From Bursaphelenchus xylophilus (Eukaryota; Nematoda; Chromadorea; Rhabditida; Aphelenchoididae), in assembly GCA_904066235.2 (NCBI GenBank), contig CAJFCV020000003.1:2852001-2916000 (forward strand): DNA of 64,000 nt. The letters are read 5' to 3'. Below are positions 23,146 to 35,049 of this stretch, piece by piece. The position numbers and the translations under genes were made by a program. Below the pieces are notes generated by a model. That model worked only from the letters and a program-made list of their open reading frames with translations, was not told the DNA's origin and did not search any database. The stretch's first letter is position 1; every line of letters starts with the position of its first letter.

Positions 23146-23149
23146 ATGC

Positions 23150-25070
23150 ATTTACAAACCTCATTTTGCATTTTTCATAATCTTTTTTCCGCACAAAATC
23201 AAACAAAAATATTGCAGAATTGATGAAAACTACTGGGTACCCCGTATTTTACCATACTTTCAATTTGCAAAAAAATAAAAAAAAACACTCTTGTAAATCA
23301 AAAGAAAAAATCGTAAACCACAAACTCACGGTCCGGACACGTTTTTTTAAACCAAAAAGTCAAAAAATCCTCGTTTTGATTTATATTAAACATGTGGAGC
23401 TTATACCCTAAGGGCGGGTTTTTGTTTGAGGACGTTTTGAAAAAATGAAAAGTCTTGAACATAAGATGATTCAAAGGTGATGGACGAGTTCGCTCGCGAC
23501 GGGCGAGCTGAATTACATGTGAAAGTTGAGGGAGCGAAAAGTGTAGGAAGAGGGTGGGGTAAGCGGGGATCGGTTGGAAAATTGAGTAGAATAGAAAATG
23601 AAATTTTTGGAAATAATACTGAATTGCATAAATTGTTGAAAAGAATTGTAAAATACGTAGTTGAAAATAGCGGAAGAAAAAGTATTAGTAATGGAAAAGT
23701 TTCATTGTACATATAGGTTGGAATTGGCTTAAAATTGACTTTTGATTTTTTTGCAATTGTTTGTTATAGAGAGATTTTTCCGCATTGAAATTTGTTCTAC
23801 AAAGATCTCAGAGAACTTTTTGAAAAAAAATTGTAATTTTACGCCTGACGTTATTTCGCATAAATTTCAAAAAGTTGAAAAAATTCTACAAACTGAAATT
23901 TTGGAATAACTGTGGTATATGTATAAATATGCCTTTATATCACATCATGGGTATGTAAAATTTTTGTGTAAAAGCTGGTTTTTGATCAAGCGTCGTAAAT
24001 AGTGCAATGGTGTTGCCTAGAATAAGGGTCTTATCATCTCAATCTAGTACTATGTACTGACAAAATCATGCAGTTTTATATTTTTCAGCCTCAATTTTGC
24101 AAAAAAAAGTCCTTGGAATTTAAAATTTTTAGCTGTTCTTGACATAAAGAATCATGTTGATTTTTGAAAATCGAGAACTCAAAAGCTTGCATAAATCATA
24201 TAAAGTTTTATATTGAACTTATTCCAAGTTTTGGCAATATTGCAGTACTTTTTTTAACACAAAAGTCTGCTGAAAAACCTCAAAATCCCTCAAAATCCAA
24301 GAAGAAAATCCCTATAAAATCCCAAATTTGCACCCAAGAATCTAAAATTCATCAAAAAATCCCAATTCCCTCAAAAATGCGCTCCAACTTTCCCCCAGCC
24401 GCCCTTCAAAAACCCCTCAAAAGTTGCGTGAAAATCCGCGCCATAGTCCGAAATCCTCGTAATTACTCCCTAACTCCATTCTCCCCGCAATCGATGCCGT
24501 CTCCTCAACGCCTTCCAGTCCGACTTGAAACGTCTTCGAAATCGCACTTTTTTGATCGGAAAAAAACTTGTCGCATTTTAACGAACAACTCGGAAATAAC
24601 ATCAATAAAAAAACTTGAGGAGAAATGATATGGCGCAAGAAATGATGGTGGGTTTAGGAGTGATCCAACACGAGCGAGACAGTTTTTTTTGGGATGAGGA
24701 ACGGATAAAGTGTAATAGATTGTTATTGCTGCGCTTTATTTTCCATCGAAGGGAGGATGAGTAAGATCAAAGAGTAAGGGAGGAATTTACAAAGTAAATA
24801 CTCCGAGTACAACGCACATATCTTCATTAAATTTTGCACACATTTCAGATATATGCCGCATGTAAATTCCTGAAAGTTTTAGCCCGCACTTTGCAGGGAG
24901 AGCCAAGATTTTTAACGATTTTTGAGGCCGAGAGAGTACGCGAAATGCGGAGCCGTCAGAGCTGAAAAAAATATTTATTTTTGCCCATATCTTTGTCAGT
25001 TTCAGGCGGAAAAAATTGAATCTGTGTGGAAAGAATACCCTCTACAGTAGAAATAGGTATGAAAATTTTT
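23150..25070. other. Gene-free stretch with islands at 23464-23660 and 24380-24640
   Basis: GTAAAATACG words at 23243 (inverse) and 23648. The first island is open on the plus strand from an ATG at 23480 (MDEFARDGRAELHVKVEGAK) to a possible GTAAGC donor near 23562, or on to a stop at 23716. The second is open on the minus strand. Neither is supported by a second exon. Confidence 0.3.
24795..24970. repeat. Copy of the AGCTCGCGCTTTGCAG-core repeat
   Basis: Carries CACATTTCAGATATATGCCG and TTCCTGAAAGTTTTAGCCCG, then CACTTTGCAGGGAGAGCCAA and a GAGAGAGTACGCGAAA end. This is the same block order as in the inner right arm of the 55.6 kb palindrome. Confidence 0.6.
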
Positions 25071-25073
25071 ATA

Positions 25074-25206
25074 TCAGTCTGTCGGAAAAATAATGTGTAT
25101 TTGTCGCAGCAAAACGTCTCGCCTCCAAATCTCCGGCCGCTGTCGCACATCTGTAATGAGCGATCTTAGGGCGCGGAAAGTCCACATTATTTTCCCGACA
25201 GACTGA
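25074..25206. mobile_element. Family A MITE, GTGG subtype, short
   Basis: TA-flanked, 133 bp: TCAGTCTGTCGGAAAAATAA to CATTATTTTCCCGACAGACTGA. Confidence 0.88.
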
Positions 25207-25209
25207 TAT

Positions 25210-28200
25210 TAGCATTTTTATAAAGTGAATGGACACTTTTGCTCTTTTGCACAGTGCATTTTGAACGCTTTTCAAAGCTTTTCTTGTCGCCAACGGGCAG
25301 TGCAATTTTTTCTTTTCACACCGTGCTAACTTCAAAAATATAGGCATAACTTTGACTGTATAATATTTGTGGAATACAGTCTATATTCCAAAATCAAAAC
25401 CCCCTAAAAAAGTTTGTACCTCCCCCAAACCACCTATCAATCAAGCCTCCCTTCAGCCGTATTCCTGAACGTCTCTTACCGAGCAACTTCCGGACCCATT
25501 CTCCCCTCACCCTCAACTTGCTCGTTTTACTTTCGAATAAAACCAAGTTTATTAATAACCGACTTGTTCGACCTTTCGCGCCTATACGACGATGATGGGT
25601 GAGGGGCGCAGGAATGCGTTGTGATATGATGGGGTGGGAATGAAGACAAGGTGAGGCGAAAAAAAGGTTAGAAACGACAATTAACAACTTATTGTGGAAC
25701 TACTCCAAGTGCAAACTTCAAATTTTGATGAAACTTGGCAAAAATTCAGAATAATTTTTGCTGGGACATATGAAAAATCTTTGTTCGTGCCTTACATAAG
25801 GTCGCTTTTCATGCTTCGTGCACTCTCCTGGCCACAAGAATGATTCAATTTATCGACTGCGTTTGCAAAGCCCGAGGTAAAACTTTCAGGAATGGGTAGG
25901 CCATAAAGCACGGCTTCTAAAAATTGAAAACTTTCTCATGGTCGTACTTTACCCATATTTATTCTATACATCATTGACAAAGGAATGGTTCAAATATACA
26001 TTGTTCGCCTATACATACCATGGAAAAATTTTCGTTAAAATTGTTTAAGGATTATACGACATTTTACATTGTCGATTAAAAAAATAACAGTAGCTTTCCG
26101 CCTTAAATGCAAAAAGTTACAGTAAGCATCAACACACTGCATTTTATCGCCTCTAGACAACACAACTCGCCCATAAAAGTCAATTTCCTTTGAGCAAAAC
26201 GATAAAAAGTTATGGCTAAAAGAACGTTCGTAGTATGTTAGTCTGCCCTTGTAAGATATAGCTGAATATCTCCGCTGGCGATACAAAGTTTCAGCTAGTA
26301 TTTTTGGGGATTGAAACGTGGCCTAGTTCAAGGGTGTGGAAGAAAAATTGGAAGAAACCAAAAGGCCAGGCCTGAGATACCATACAAATAAAGAAATGAT
26401 GACTTTACCAAGAACAAAGCAAATTTTTGAAATTAAAAAAACATTAGTGTCTACAAAATTTAGTAACACATCACCGTACTGCGTCATCATACCATGTCAT
26501 CCCAAAAAATCTTCGAAAAATGTCGAAGAGAGATCCTAATGGGTCTAGAAAAACTTGAAACCCCCTAAACCATTCAAAAAGTATTCGAATTCCTGCCCTC
26601 CTTTCCTTAAATATGCTGTCCCGGATGTTCGGACACCTGGGGCAGGGAAAGGAGAAGGTGAGCGCGAAGAGGGGCTGATAAAATCTCCTTCCTCCCGCCC
26701 CGGAAACTGGTTGCATTTTATCGCCTTGACTTTTTCCCTCGCGCTTCTCACGTTCGGCCGTTCGCAATCGTAAATTTTCCGGGTCAATGTGCCTTTGTTG
26801 TGGCGCAACTGTCCGCCAAATCGTAGACGCTTCCATTTTACGCTCAAGAATTCTTTTTTTAATTTCCCCTCGAGGGAAATGCGAAAATACGAGGGAAATG
26901 GGAAAATCGCTCGAGAAATTTCGCAAAAACTCCTTTTATTTCGAAAAACCCTCTGAAAAAGGTTAATGAAAATACTGTTAAAAGTGAGTAAGCGAATGAG
27001 GAAATAAATATACTCGAACAGCGAAGAGTGAGTAGCGGTTTTTTGAGCGGAAACCGGAGATCTCCCGCGGAGCGGGTACAATAATGTTGGAGGTGGGAAA
27101 TAATGTCATTGTTTGGAGAATTTTCGACTTTTTTCACTTTCGTCTGAACTTTTTTTGATCTGCTTGGTCTAAATAGGATCATTTTTTTCTTTGATTTACC
27201 GATTTTTTGGCAAGTTTTTTTTGGAATTTTTTTGATTAAAAAAAATTTTTTTTAAGTTTTTGTATAAAACATTGCCAGGATAGAGATACAAATTGTTTTA
27301 ATTTAGATGTCATGCTTCAAAATTTGACGCAGTCATCGCTTTTCAAAAATTTTGGTATCAAAAAGTATCCAAAACTGTAAATTTTCTTTTTGTTGTTTTT
27401 TTATATACATTATGCGCAAAATATTTGTTTTCTATAAAAAATCGGAGCTATAATCCCTCATCTGTCCTTTTCTATCCGTCCCTCTTTATTTCCAATTGTC
27501 TCTCGTCCTTTTTTCTCTGTTTGTCTCTCCTTATTTTTCGTAGTCCCTCATCTGCAAAGACCGTTGAATATCTCGACTTCTCTTGCAAGCGAAACTCCGA
27601 AATTTTCAGAAACTCATTTGAGGCCTGTTCAAACCATTCACTAAAAATTTCAAAAAATTTTGTTGAGCTATCCTTGAGAAATTTCATTTCCAAAATTTTA
27701 CGTCGCTTTTTTAACTCTCTCCCAAATTTCGCCTAAAAAATTGTCAAAACTGGTCCAAATCCCTTTCGAATCCTTTCCATTTTCTTTTTGGTTCTTTGTT
27801 TCTTATCTATCCGATCAGAAAATTACCTTGCAGGTGCGGAATTCGTGTTTATCCCATCAGATAAATGGCCTTCAAAGAGAGGAGCTTTTCGTTTTTTTCG
27901 CTTTTCACCTTGAGCTCGTTTTTTCGCAAACCGAGCGAATTTTTACAATCGGAGATTAAAATCGACATAGTAACCCAGACTCGGAGGTTTTACGAAAAAA
28001 TAAAGGGTTGGGAAAGGGAGGGAGTATGGGGAATTGAGAGGGCGGCAGAGAAAAAACAGAAAAGTTTGTGGAGAATTAAGAGGGTGTTGTGGGAAAATCA
28101 TGCCAAGAAAATCTTGCAAATAGTAAATTAAATTATCAGATCTGTAGTCCGGAATTTCCAAAAATTACAATTGGGTGACCTTTGGTATACGAAAACTTGG

Positions 28201-29100
28201 GTAATTTCTCCGTCCTCAATGTCGAAGATAGTACCAAAAGTTGAGATATTTTTGGTTGTTTTTATTGTCAAATTTGATCACAATACTTTGCATAGCTCAC
28301 ACACCAATTACTGAAAATTTTAGACCCAGCTTTGCAGGGGCGGCCGAGATATTCAACAATTTTTTTTGATGAGAGATGACATAAAATGAAGAGAGAAAAT
28401 CAGAGAAAAAACGACTTCTTTTACGTTATTTTGGCGACGAATAGATCCTCTAGCAGGCAAAATCTTTTAGAAAAGTCCACACACCGTAAAAGACATATGG
28501 CAATGATAAGGACTAAGAAGAAAGAAACAGAAGCTAACAATAAAAACATAAAATTACGATCGTTTTTTACAGATGCAAACACTCAAACTTCCGTTTTTAC
28601 AACCCCATAAAAAGAGTCAATGACAGTCGATGACAGAGTCAAGGAGTTCAACATAGCAGCCATAAAATTAGAGGGTCTTTTTATGAGACTGTAAAACAGG
28701 GAGAAACTTGATTATTTTATTCTTTTGTTTTTTTGCCCTCATTTTACAGTTACGGTATCTATTTACTATTGACATTTTCAAGACTTTAACAAAAATCAAA
28801 AAAAATTGACGCCAAATTCGCCAAGAAAAAGCCGAGAATCCGTGAGAAAAACGACATTATACTCGAAGCAATGTTTCTCCCTTTTGTAGAAAAAAAATAA
28901 AATCCTGTTTGAACGCAATATTTCGCGAGCGAAAAAAGCTTGAAACTAAAAAATGAAAGGGCTAAGAATTCAAATTTTTATAGCGCTTCCGATGCTATTG
29001 TTGTTGAGGAAAGTAATAAACTTATGAAAGCAAGCCAATTTGATGACTGAGAAGTTGCGTGGGTGGAGTTAAAATACCGTGGAAAGAACGTCTCATTTTT
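25210..29100. other. Gene-free stretch with islands at 25400-25640 and 26540-27080
   Basis: The second island includes the longest non-repeat open frame of the gene-poor half (178 codons, minus), but a second minus frame of 151 codons overlaps it and the plus strand is also partly open. Overlapping open frames in a GC-rich patch are weak evidence of coding. A core-repeat fragment lies at about 28290-28360, and a Tc5-like fragment at 25690-25930 begins ACTACTCCAAGTGCAAAC. Confidence 0.35.
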
Positions 29101-29103
29101 TTA

Positions 29104-29250
29104 TCAGTCTGCCGGGAGAATAATTAGGACTGGACGATAGTTAAAATCGCCTTTGTTCGCTGTGCGACGGCTGGTTATTTGGCCCGCAACTGCACCAATT
29201 TGACGAAACTTTTTGCTGCGACAAACCCGAATTATTTTGCCGACAGACTG
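29104..29250. mobile_element. Family A MITE, diverged
   Basis: TA-flanked: TCAGTCTGCCGGGAGAATAA and the inverse with TTATTTTGCCGACAGACTGA. Confidence 0.82.
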
Positions 29251-29560
29251 ATAGTATAATATATGGACTGCTGTAGGATCAACGAGAAGAAAATTAACCT
29301 TTTAATGGTACAGTATAACTAAACTTTAGTATGACAACTTGCAAGGACGCTTTAAAATTACAGTTTTTACGACTACTGAAGCAATATGCTTAAGAAAATT
29401 CGTCGTCTACTATACCGATATCGACGGTGGGAAAAAATAATGAGGTTGTATAAAAGAAACTTTTCTGGCATTTTGTCAAAGCGCGTTAATAAATGGCTGT
29501 AGACCTTTAAGGAATGATTATTTTGGTTCCTTGCCATTCACTGTACAGATGATAAAACTA

Positions 29561-29761
29561 CAGTGGGGGACCTGATCCAGTGGCAAAAAATGTATCATTT
29601 TGCATCCAGGAGGTATCAAAAATGTAACAAAAACCTCGTTCTCCAAGCGCCCTTCAAGACAAAGTTTTTTTGACTTTGAGAGGGAAGCATTTTGCCACAT
29701 TTTTAATACTTCCCAAATGCAAACTGGTACGTTTTTTGCCACTGGATCAGGTCCGCCACTG
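29561..29761. mobile_element. Tc1-like MITE with CAGTGG ends
   Basis: Arms of about 65 bp begin CAGTGGGGGACCTGATCCAG and the inverse of CAGTGGCGGACCTGATCCAG, and share TGGCAAAAAA beyond. A CAGTG start with TA outside (clear at the left, and in the fragment at 40401-40458) fits Tc1-type elements. Confidence 0.78.
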
Positions 29762-30446
29762 CATAAAGATTTAAAAAAAATTTTTTTTGGCCAATCTAAC
29801 ATAAGAGAAAAATGATTCCTACCCCTGCAAAAAGCAAAAACATTCTCTGTTGCCTCATTGTAACACTCGAAAAATCGAAAAACATGACCTTTTAGTCATC
29901 GCTTTTTTCTCTTTTTTTTTTTTGGCTCCCCAAACGGACTGTTCCATAAATTTAGTCGAATGTGTTACAAAACCCATTCAGCGACCCACTTAACAGTCCT
30001 CCAATTATGAGTCTAATTATTAAAAACAACTAAACCAAAAGTTTTTTTTAATATGGCTCAATTTATTACTGCGCTCCGCGTTTCCTTTTTTGACTCTTCA
30101 AACTTGTCGCCTGAAGTTTACGATGAAAAAAAACCGAATCCCTTTCTTGAAAACTTTGGAAAAGACCCGGTTTTGTTACAGTAAGCACCGGTTTTGACCC
30201 GGTTCATAAGGTGACGTGCAAACGATGGGGGGTTTTTTCCAGAGAACTGAAGGTTTTATGGGGTGAAAAAATAGAAGTTTGAAAGAAAAAATTGCCGAAA
30301 ACAGATATCCTCGTTGTTGGGAAGAGCCGAGCTTTCGCTGCGAAACGGTGACATATTTTTTATGGAAGTCAGCGCAAAACCAGCGATTTGCTCTTCGTCC
30401 ATCATCATGGCTGTGTACGAGAAACGAAGAGCTCTCTTCGGCTACG

Positions 30447-30680
30447 TGAAAAATGGACAGAGTAAAGCTGGACAGAAATAAATTGGGCGGAGCGCGGAAA
30501 TTGGACAGTGTGAAATTGGACAGATTTTTTCACTGCAAAAAATAATTATTTGATAATTCAGTAACGACATTTCGTATACGATTGAAGCGAAAAAAATCTG
30601 TCCAATTTCATTCTGTCCAATTTCCACACTCCATCCAATTTACTTCGGTCCAATTTCACTCTGTCCATTTTCCACTCTTC
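30447..30680. mobile_element. Foldback element with AAATTGGACAG sub-repeats
   Basis: The left arm has several TGGACAG units (GTGTGAAATTGGACAGATTT); the right arm has their inverse. About 65 bp of AT-rich loop separate them. It is the same design as the two larger foldbacks, a palindrome built from short tandem units. I could not define a target duplication. Confidence 0.7.
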
Positions 30681-30742
30681 AACGCAGGAATCATGACATA
30701 TTCACAGTAATCTTTTAAGTCATGGCTTGAAAACTTCTTTTG

Positions 30743-30896
30743 TCAATCTGTCGGGAAAATAAAGAGTACTTTGTCGCTTTACAGATGGCTTCGCTGAAGT
30801 GAAAAGCAATTCGATTTTGTCTCGACACAACTCATTTTCTCGGCGGCAACGCGATTTCCGATGCGACAGATTTCTCATTATTTTCCCGACAGACTT
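30743..30896. mobile_element. Family A MITE, GAGC subtype
   Basis: Left end TCAATCTGTCGGGAAAATAA, right end CATTATTTTCCCGACAGACTTA. One terminal substitution at each end. Confidence 0.85.
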
Positions 30897-31157
30897 ATAA
30901 AACGGCAGCTGTTCTAGCCCGCCTAATGATGTATATTCCAACAGTGCTGACGACGAATCTGATTGATGTTTGGATGTTTTCATGTGTATTAAATATAAAT
31001 GACAACAGTTCGGTTTGTTGGTAAATATAATAATAAGAATATAAAGGCGTTCTGAGTTCAGGTGAGCTCGACACAGATGATTCATTCAGATCTTTTTGCC
31101 ATCTTTCGCATAAATGATGTACCCGCAGTGTCATGCATGACCGAGTCCCGAGCTAGG

Positions 31158-31492
31158 CCCCACAAAAGTTTGAACTCAGGTTCAAGTTTGCGAACAAGTT
31201 CGGGCTGAACCTTGAACTTGAAAAAGAGACAAGTTCAAAGACCACCCGAAATTGGAAGCCTGCGTATTTGAAGTCATTTCCTGACCAATATCTAAACAAT
31301 TTCCTCCCCCAAAAATTCTTCCGAAGAGTTTCTATATCTAAAATCTTTTCGCCAACCGATAGTGTGTGGACAAAACGTCTAAACTATCCGGGATATGGTT
31401 GGATTGATGAGCAAATTTTTTATTTGAACGACAAGTTCAGTGACGGATCTTTTGGGCCTCAGGACTCGAAAGAAAATTGGTTTTTGCCGTAG
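31158..31492 (+). CDS. Unrecognised coding-like exon
   Basis: A frame open from just after an in-frame TAG preceded by an acceptor-like GAGCTAG, ending at TAG 31490-31492. The first third derives partly from a repetitive GTTCAAGTTTGCGAAC motif. The last 40 residues (including TKRLNYPGYGWIDEQIFYLN and KFSDGSFGPQ) look like ordinary protein. There is no ATG at a sensible place and no identified partner exon. It could be the tail of an F-box or similar lineage-specific gene, or a relic. Confidence 0.25.
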
Positions 31493-31665
31493 AAAATTAT
31501 TCTTTCTTTCTGCACACTAATGGAGAACGTCTGTGCTTGAACTTGGAATTCTACTCAAGCCGTATTATTCTGACAATTTATTCGTGCATGTCGGGCGCCA
31601 AAATTGCAGCGAGCTGAACTTCCTTGTGTATGTCCGCTGTGTTCTATTTCAGTTTCAATTTCAAT

Positions 31666-32052
31666 TTATTCACACCAATCACATGATAAAGCACGGATTG
31701 GATCAGAGTCAGTATAAGATGCTTCCATTGCGGGCCATTCTTGGGCGGCCATGTGGTCGTGTATACAGAGGTGCCCACTAAAATAATCGCTGTTCCCATA
31801 TTCCATCGTCTTTTTCTTAGTTCCATCTTTGTTATGTATAAGTTCTACTTTCATTTCCACGCTTCGAATTAGCCTTGTCGTTACGTTGACGGTGAGGACC
31901 TTGAATCCATTGTGATTTATTGAAGTAATGTCCCAGGGCAAGGCAAACCGAGATAGAACAAAAATGTCTCCAGCCCACTTTTGAGTTTCGTCCAAACGAA
32001 GTGTCACAACTGACAAAGCAATAAAATAATTTCGAGGAAAACATTTTTCCAT
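31666..32052 (-). CDS. Hypothetical protein, single exon
   Basis: A 128-codon frame starting at an ATG at 32050-32052 with plausible composition (ETQKWAGDIFVLSRFALPWD, VNVTTRLIRSVEMKVELIHN). The stop at 31666-31668 overlaps an AATAAA polyadenylation signal. No transmembrane segment or motif recognised. The plus strand is open over part of the same stretch, which lowers confidence. Additional 5' exons are possible. Confidence 0.3.
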   Translation of the reverse strand: MEKCFPRNYFIALSVVTLRLDETQKWAGDIFVLSRFALPWDITSINHNGFKVLTVNVTTRLIRSVEMKVELIHNKDGTKKKTMEYGNSDYFSGHLCIHDHMAAQEWPAMEASYTDSDPIRALSCDWCE

Positions 32053-32489
32053 CGAAAAACCACACGAAAAATTCTGTTGTGACAGCCTTCTGTCGTGTGA
32101 ATTTGACCGATACTGGGTGTGCGAAGTGCCGAAACGAGGAGGGAGACTCCATGGGTTGCCGTGCAGGGCGACTCACGTCAAACTGAGGAGTCCGGTGACC
32201 GGAATAGACACTTTGCTATCGGTTTTTTACACTTCGTCTTGATTTCGCAGAGAAAGAGAGAAAAAAGGCACGCAAAAACGTACTCTCTCGCCCCAAACAT
32301 TCCCCATTTATTCCCCGACAAAACGAATTTTCACGTCTTTTTTGGCAGATTGCCAATCCATTCACCGGACTGTTTTAGCTTATCTCAGTTTGACGTGCGA
32401 CTCCCTTGTGCCCGCGACGGCATGGATGGATAGGAAAACCGACCGACCGCTTTTCGGGAAGAAAAACCCTCATTGTGGTCTTTGTTTAA

Positions 32490-33640
32490 AGTGCGAGGTT
32501 CGCCAACACAATGCCCCAACTGTGATTGTTTTCCCGTCGAGACGCGGGGGTCAGACTTGACACGTATTTGTCAAGTGTTTCCCATGAAATAATTTCTTTT
32601 TCCAAGCTCGAAATTCGGGGGAATCAAGACGAAGGTCAATGTTTTATCGTAATCGCTTGACAAAAGTTTACATATTTCATTTATTTATAAAAAATAGCTC
32701 AAACTATAAACACAGATGAATATTTCCTTTGAACTGTCTTGTTGCCCAGCCTTTTGTGTTGATGGATTCGGCACCTCGAAGCATACATGGTGCCGTAGCA
32801 CACACCTGGAGGAAGCATTAGCCCACTGGTTCCAACATTGTGTAGAAAGGTGCGACGTCGTAAACGAGCATTCGGGGCATACCTGAAATTTGTACCCTTA
32901 TGGAGAATGTAAATCAAAATTACGATATTTTAGGATAAAAAATTGCCGCAAACAGCTGATCAAAAGCTGAAGTATCCTAGGTGACGAGTTATTCATCACA
33001 AAAAAGTAAGAATTTAGTCTCTTCTCCGTATATAGGTCAAATTTCTGTTCTCAATACCTACTACAAGAAGACTTACGTCAAAAACCAAATAAACACCTAC
33101 AAATCAATGAAAACGATGTTCAAAAGCTTACCCAAGATCCTCGCTACCTCATGCATCGCACTAAGCGGCTGACACCCGTGTTGCCGTTGAGCAAGATCCA
33201 AAACTGTGACGGAAACATCAGCTTCATGCCCTTCACAGTAATTCGAGACCATTTACTTTTGCATCGCACGCTTCTGAGTCTCAATGAACAGCCATACCGT
33301 CGTGACCTGAAGAGTTAAATCAAAAACAACATTAAACAAGGCGTAAAAGTTCTTATGTCCACCTAAAAACCCCGTAAAGTCTTCCAAAACCAAACAAACA
33401 TATTTGCCAAAGCTTGAAGCTGACCTATTCTAAATAATAGCACAATAGAACAACAAAAACGTAAAAACTCACCATACACCATGGAAAAAATTGACCTGCG
33501 TCTTGATTCTCTCGAAATTCGAGCTTGGAAAAATAATTTATTTCATGGGAAACACATGACACACAGTGTCAAATCTGACGCCCCGCGTTTCGACGGGAAA
33601 ACAATCACAGTTGGGGCATTGTGTTGGCAAACCTCGCACT
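32490..33640. mobile_element. TTAA-flanked transposon with about 150 bp inverted ends
   Basis: Left arm 32490-32637 and right arm about 33495-33640 are inverse copies beginning AGTGCGAGGTTCGCCAACAC and AGTGCGAGGTTTGCCAACAC. TTAA lies on both outer edges (32486-32489 and 33641-33644). TTAA duplications mark piggyBac-type elements and the TTAA palindrome families of nematodes. The interior carries a small two-exon gene on the minus strand rather than a transposase. Confidence 0.82.
32818..33252 (-). CDS. Small two-exon gene inside a transposon
   Basis: Exon 1 coding part 33132-33252 starts at ATG 33250-33252 inside an exon whose acceptor is CTCTTCAG at 33307, and ends at a GTAAGC donor. Exon 2 at 32818-32882 follows AATTTCAG. 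The joined frame gives 61 residues, including [20 protein letters not shown] and [26 protein letters not shown] signals lie downstream at about 32680. Upstream of the ATG the same exon is open for 17 codons before an in-frame TAA, so this may be the 3' half of a longer captured gene broken by a stop. No domain recognised. The good splice signals and the phase match are the evidence. It lies wholly between the inverted ends of the TTAA element. Confidence 0.4.
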
Positions 33641-33644
33641 TTAA

Positions 33645-34500
33645 GTTTTCATACAATTAATCCCTTGTTTAGCAACTCAAATTTGAGTTCTATAAAGATC
33701 AAAATTTCCTCGAAAAAAGGCCCGAAAATCTAATTTTACCCAGTTTTATTAGGAGCAGCCCATTTTCTCAACTGTAACTGCAACCAAACCTTGCATTTCT
33801 CAATAATCCGTAAATATTTTTTGCCGCTTCCCTCTAAACCCTTGAGTTTTGCTTTTCAAAACCGGCGTGAGGACCTAGGGAAGCCAAATGCAATGTATTT
33901 TTGCCAAACACTCAACTCTCAGTTATATATAACTCAACTCTGATTTTGTTTGCATCAGTACAACTTTGTGGCCATAACAATAGTTTAACCACATTAGTCG
34001 CGTCTAGGACAGTCCAAAAAGCTCTCTTTTTTGTTCATAACTTGGCCGATTATTCGCAATGTGACGACTCATTTATGAGTGTTTTGTCACCTATTGTGTC
34101 GTAATACATACTCTGTTATGTTGTTTGCGGTGACAAAACAATTTTTCTGTAATTATGTCCGATAAACTTGTGATTAATTTTGCAGGTTTACGGCGCTACT
34201 CAAAAATCGTATTAGGTTTATTTGCGGAGTTGTACTTGAACATGTTTGCGGTTCAAAACGCTGCATTGTGACGCAGGGGGAGTTTGTAGGAAATTTAATA
34301 GAGAGTTTTGGCCAAAGTTTTGTAAAAATAGCTGTGCAAAAAGAAGTGAAACGAATCGTATTTGCTACAAGAGTTCTTAGATATTCGACTAACTAACTTC
34401 TTTTGTAAAATGGTTAGTCATTCTGGTGCCCATGTGGGAACAAGGTTCAAAAAAAATTAACTTACAAGTGAGGTCTTGCAAGAGCAGATTTTTATATTAA
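33645..34500. other. Gene-free stretch
   Basis: No exon or repeat that I can support. Confidence 0.5.
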
Positions 34501-34504
34501 AGTT

Positions 34505-34650
34505 TGCACAAACGGCAGGCATAGGCCACATATCAATTAGTGAAAGTTTTAGCTCACGGTTTTCAGCGGCAGCCAAGATATTCAACGATCCGTGCAGCCG
34601 ATAAAGTATGCGAAACAATGAAAGTTTTTATGTACAAGTAAAGGGGTTAA
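34505..34650. repeat. Copy of the AGCTCGCGCTTTGCAG-core repeat
   Basis: CACATATCAATTAGTGAAAG, TTTTAGCTCACGGTTTTCAG and GCCAAGATATTCAACGATCC in the usual order. A GTAAAATACG word (inverse) follows at 34772. Confidence 0.55.
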
Positions 34651-34894
34651 GGCGAATTGGATTCTTAGCCTTCAGTGCAGCCTATCGAGGTAAAAGATGC
34701 AGATAGAAAAATAGATTTTTAAAAGTTTAGCTCTGATTTCCATGGTAAAATTGAATGACATATTCATCCGACGTATTTTACAATGCTAACATGCAAAAAC
34801 ACTTTATTTATTTGAGGAGCCAAAAGTTCTTTGGAGGGCCCTGAAAATCAAGGCCAAGGAAATTGTAACGGATGTGTCTATAAAGCGTTAAATA

Positions 34895-35048
34895 TCAGTC
34901 GTCGGGAAAATAATGAGCAATCTTGCTGTACCGATCGCGTCGCTGAAGTGAAAAGCAAGCTGATTTTGCAGCGACACATTTCATTTTCTCTGCGGTTTTG
35001 ATATGGAAAATATAAGCCACAGTGCTTATTATTTTTCCGACACACTGA
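34895..35048. mobile_element. Family A MITE, GAGC subtype
   Basis: TA-flanked. The left end has lost one base (TCAGTCGTCGGGAAAATAAT). Confidence 0.85.
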
Positions 35049-35049
35049 T

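Noticed and set aside
26471..27182. Frames of 178, 151 and 107 codons on the minus strand
   Set aside because: They overlap one another in different frames in a GC-rich patch and have no splice or start context that selects one.
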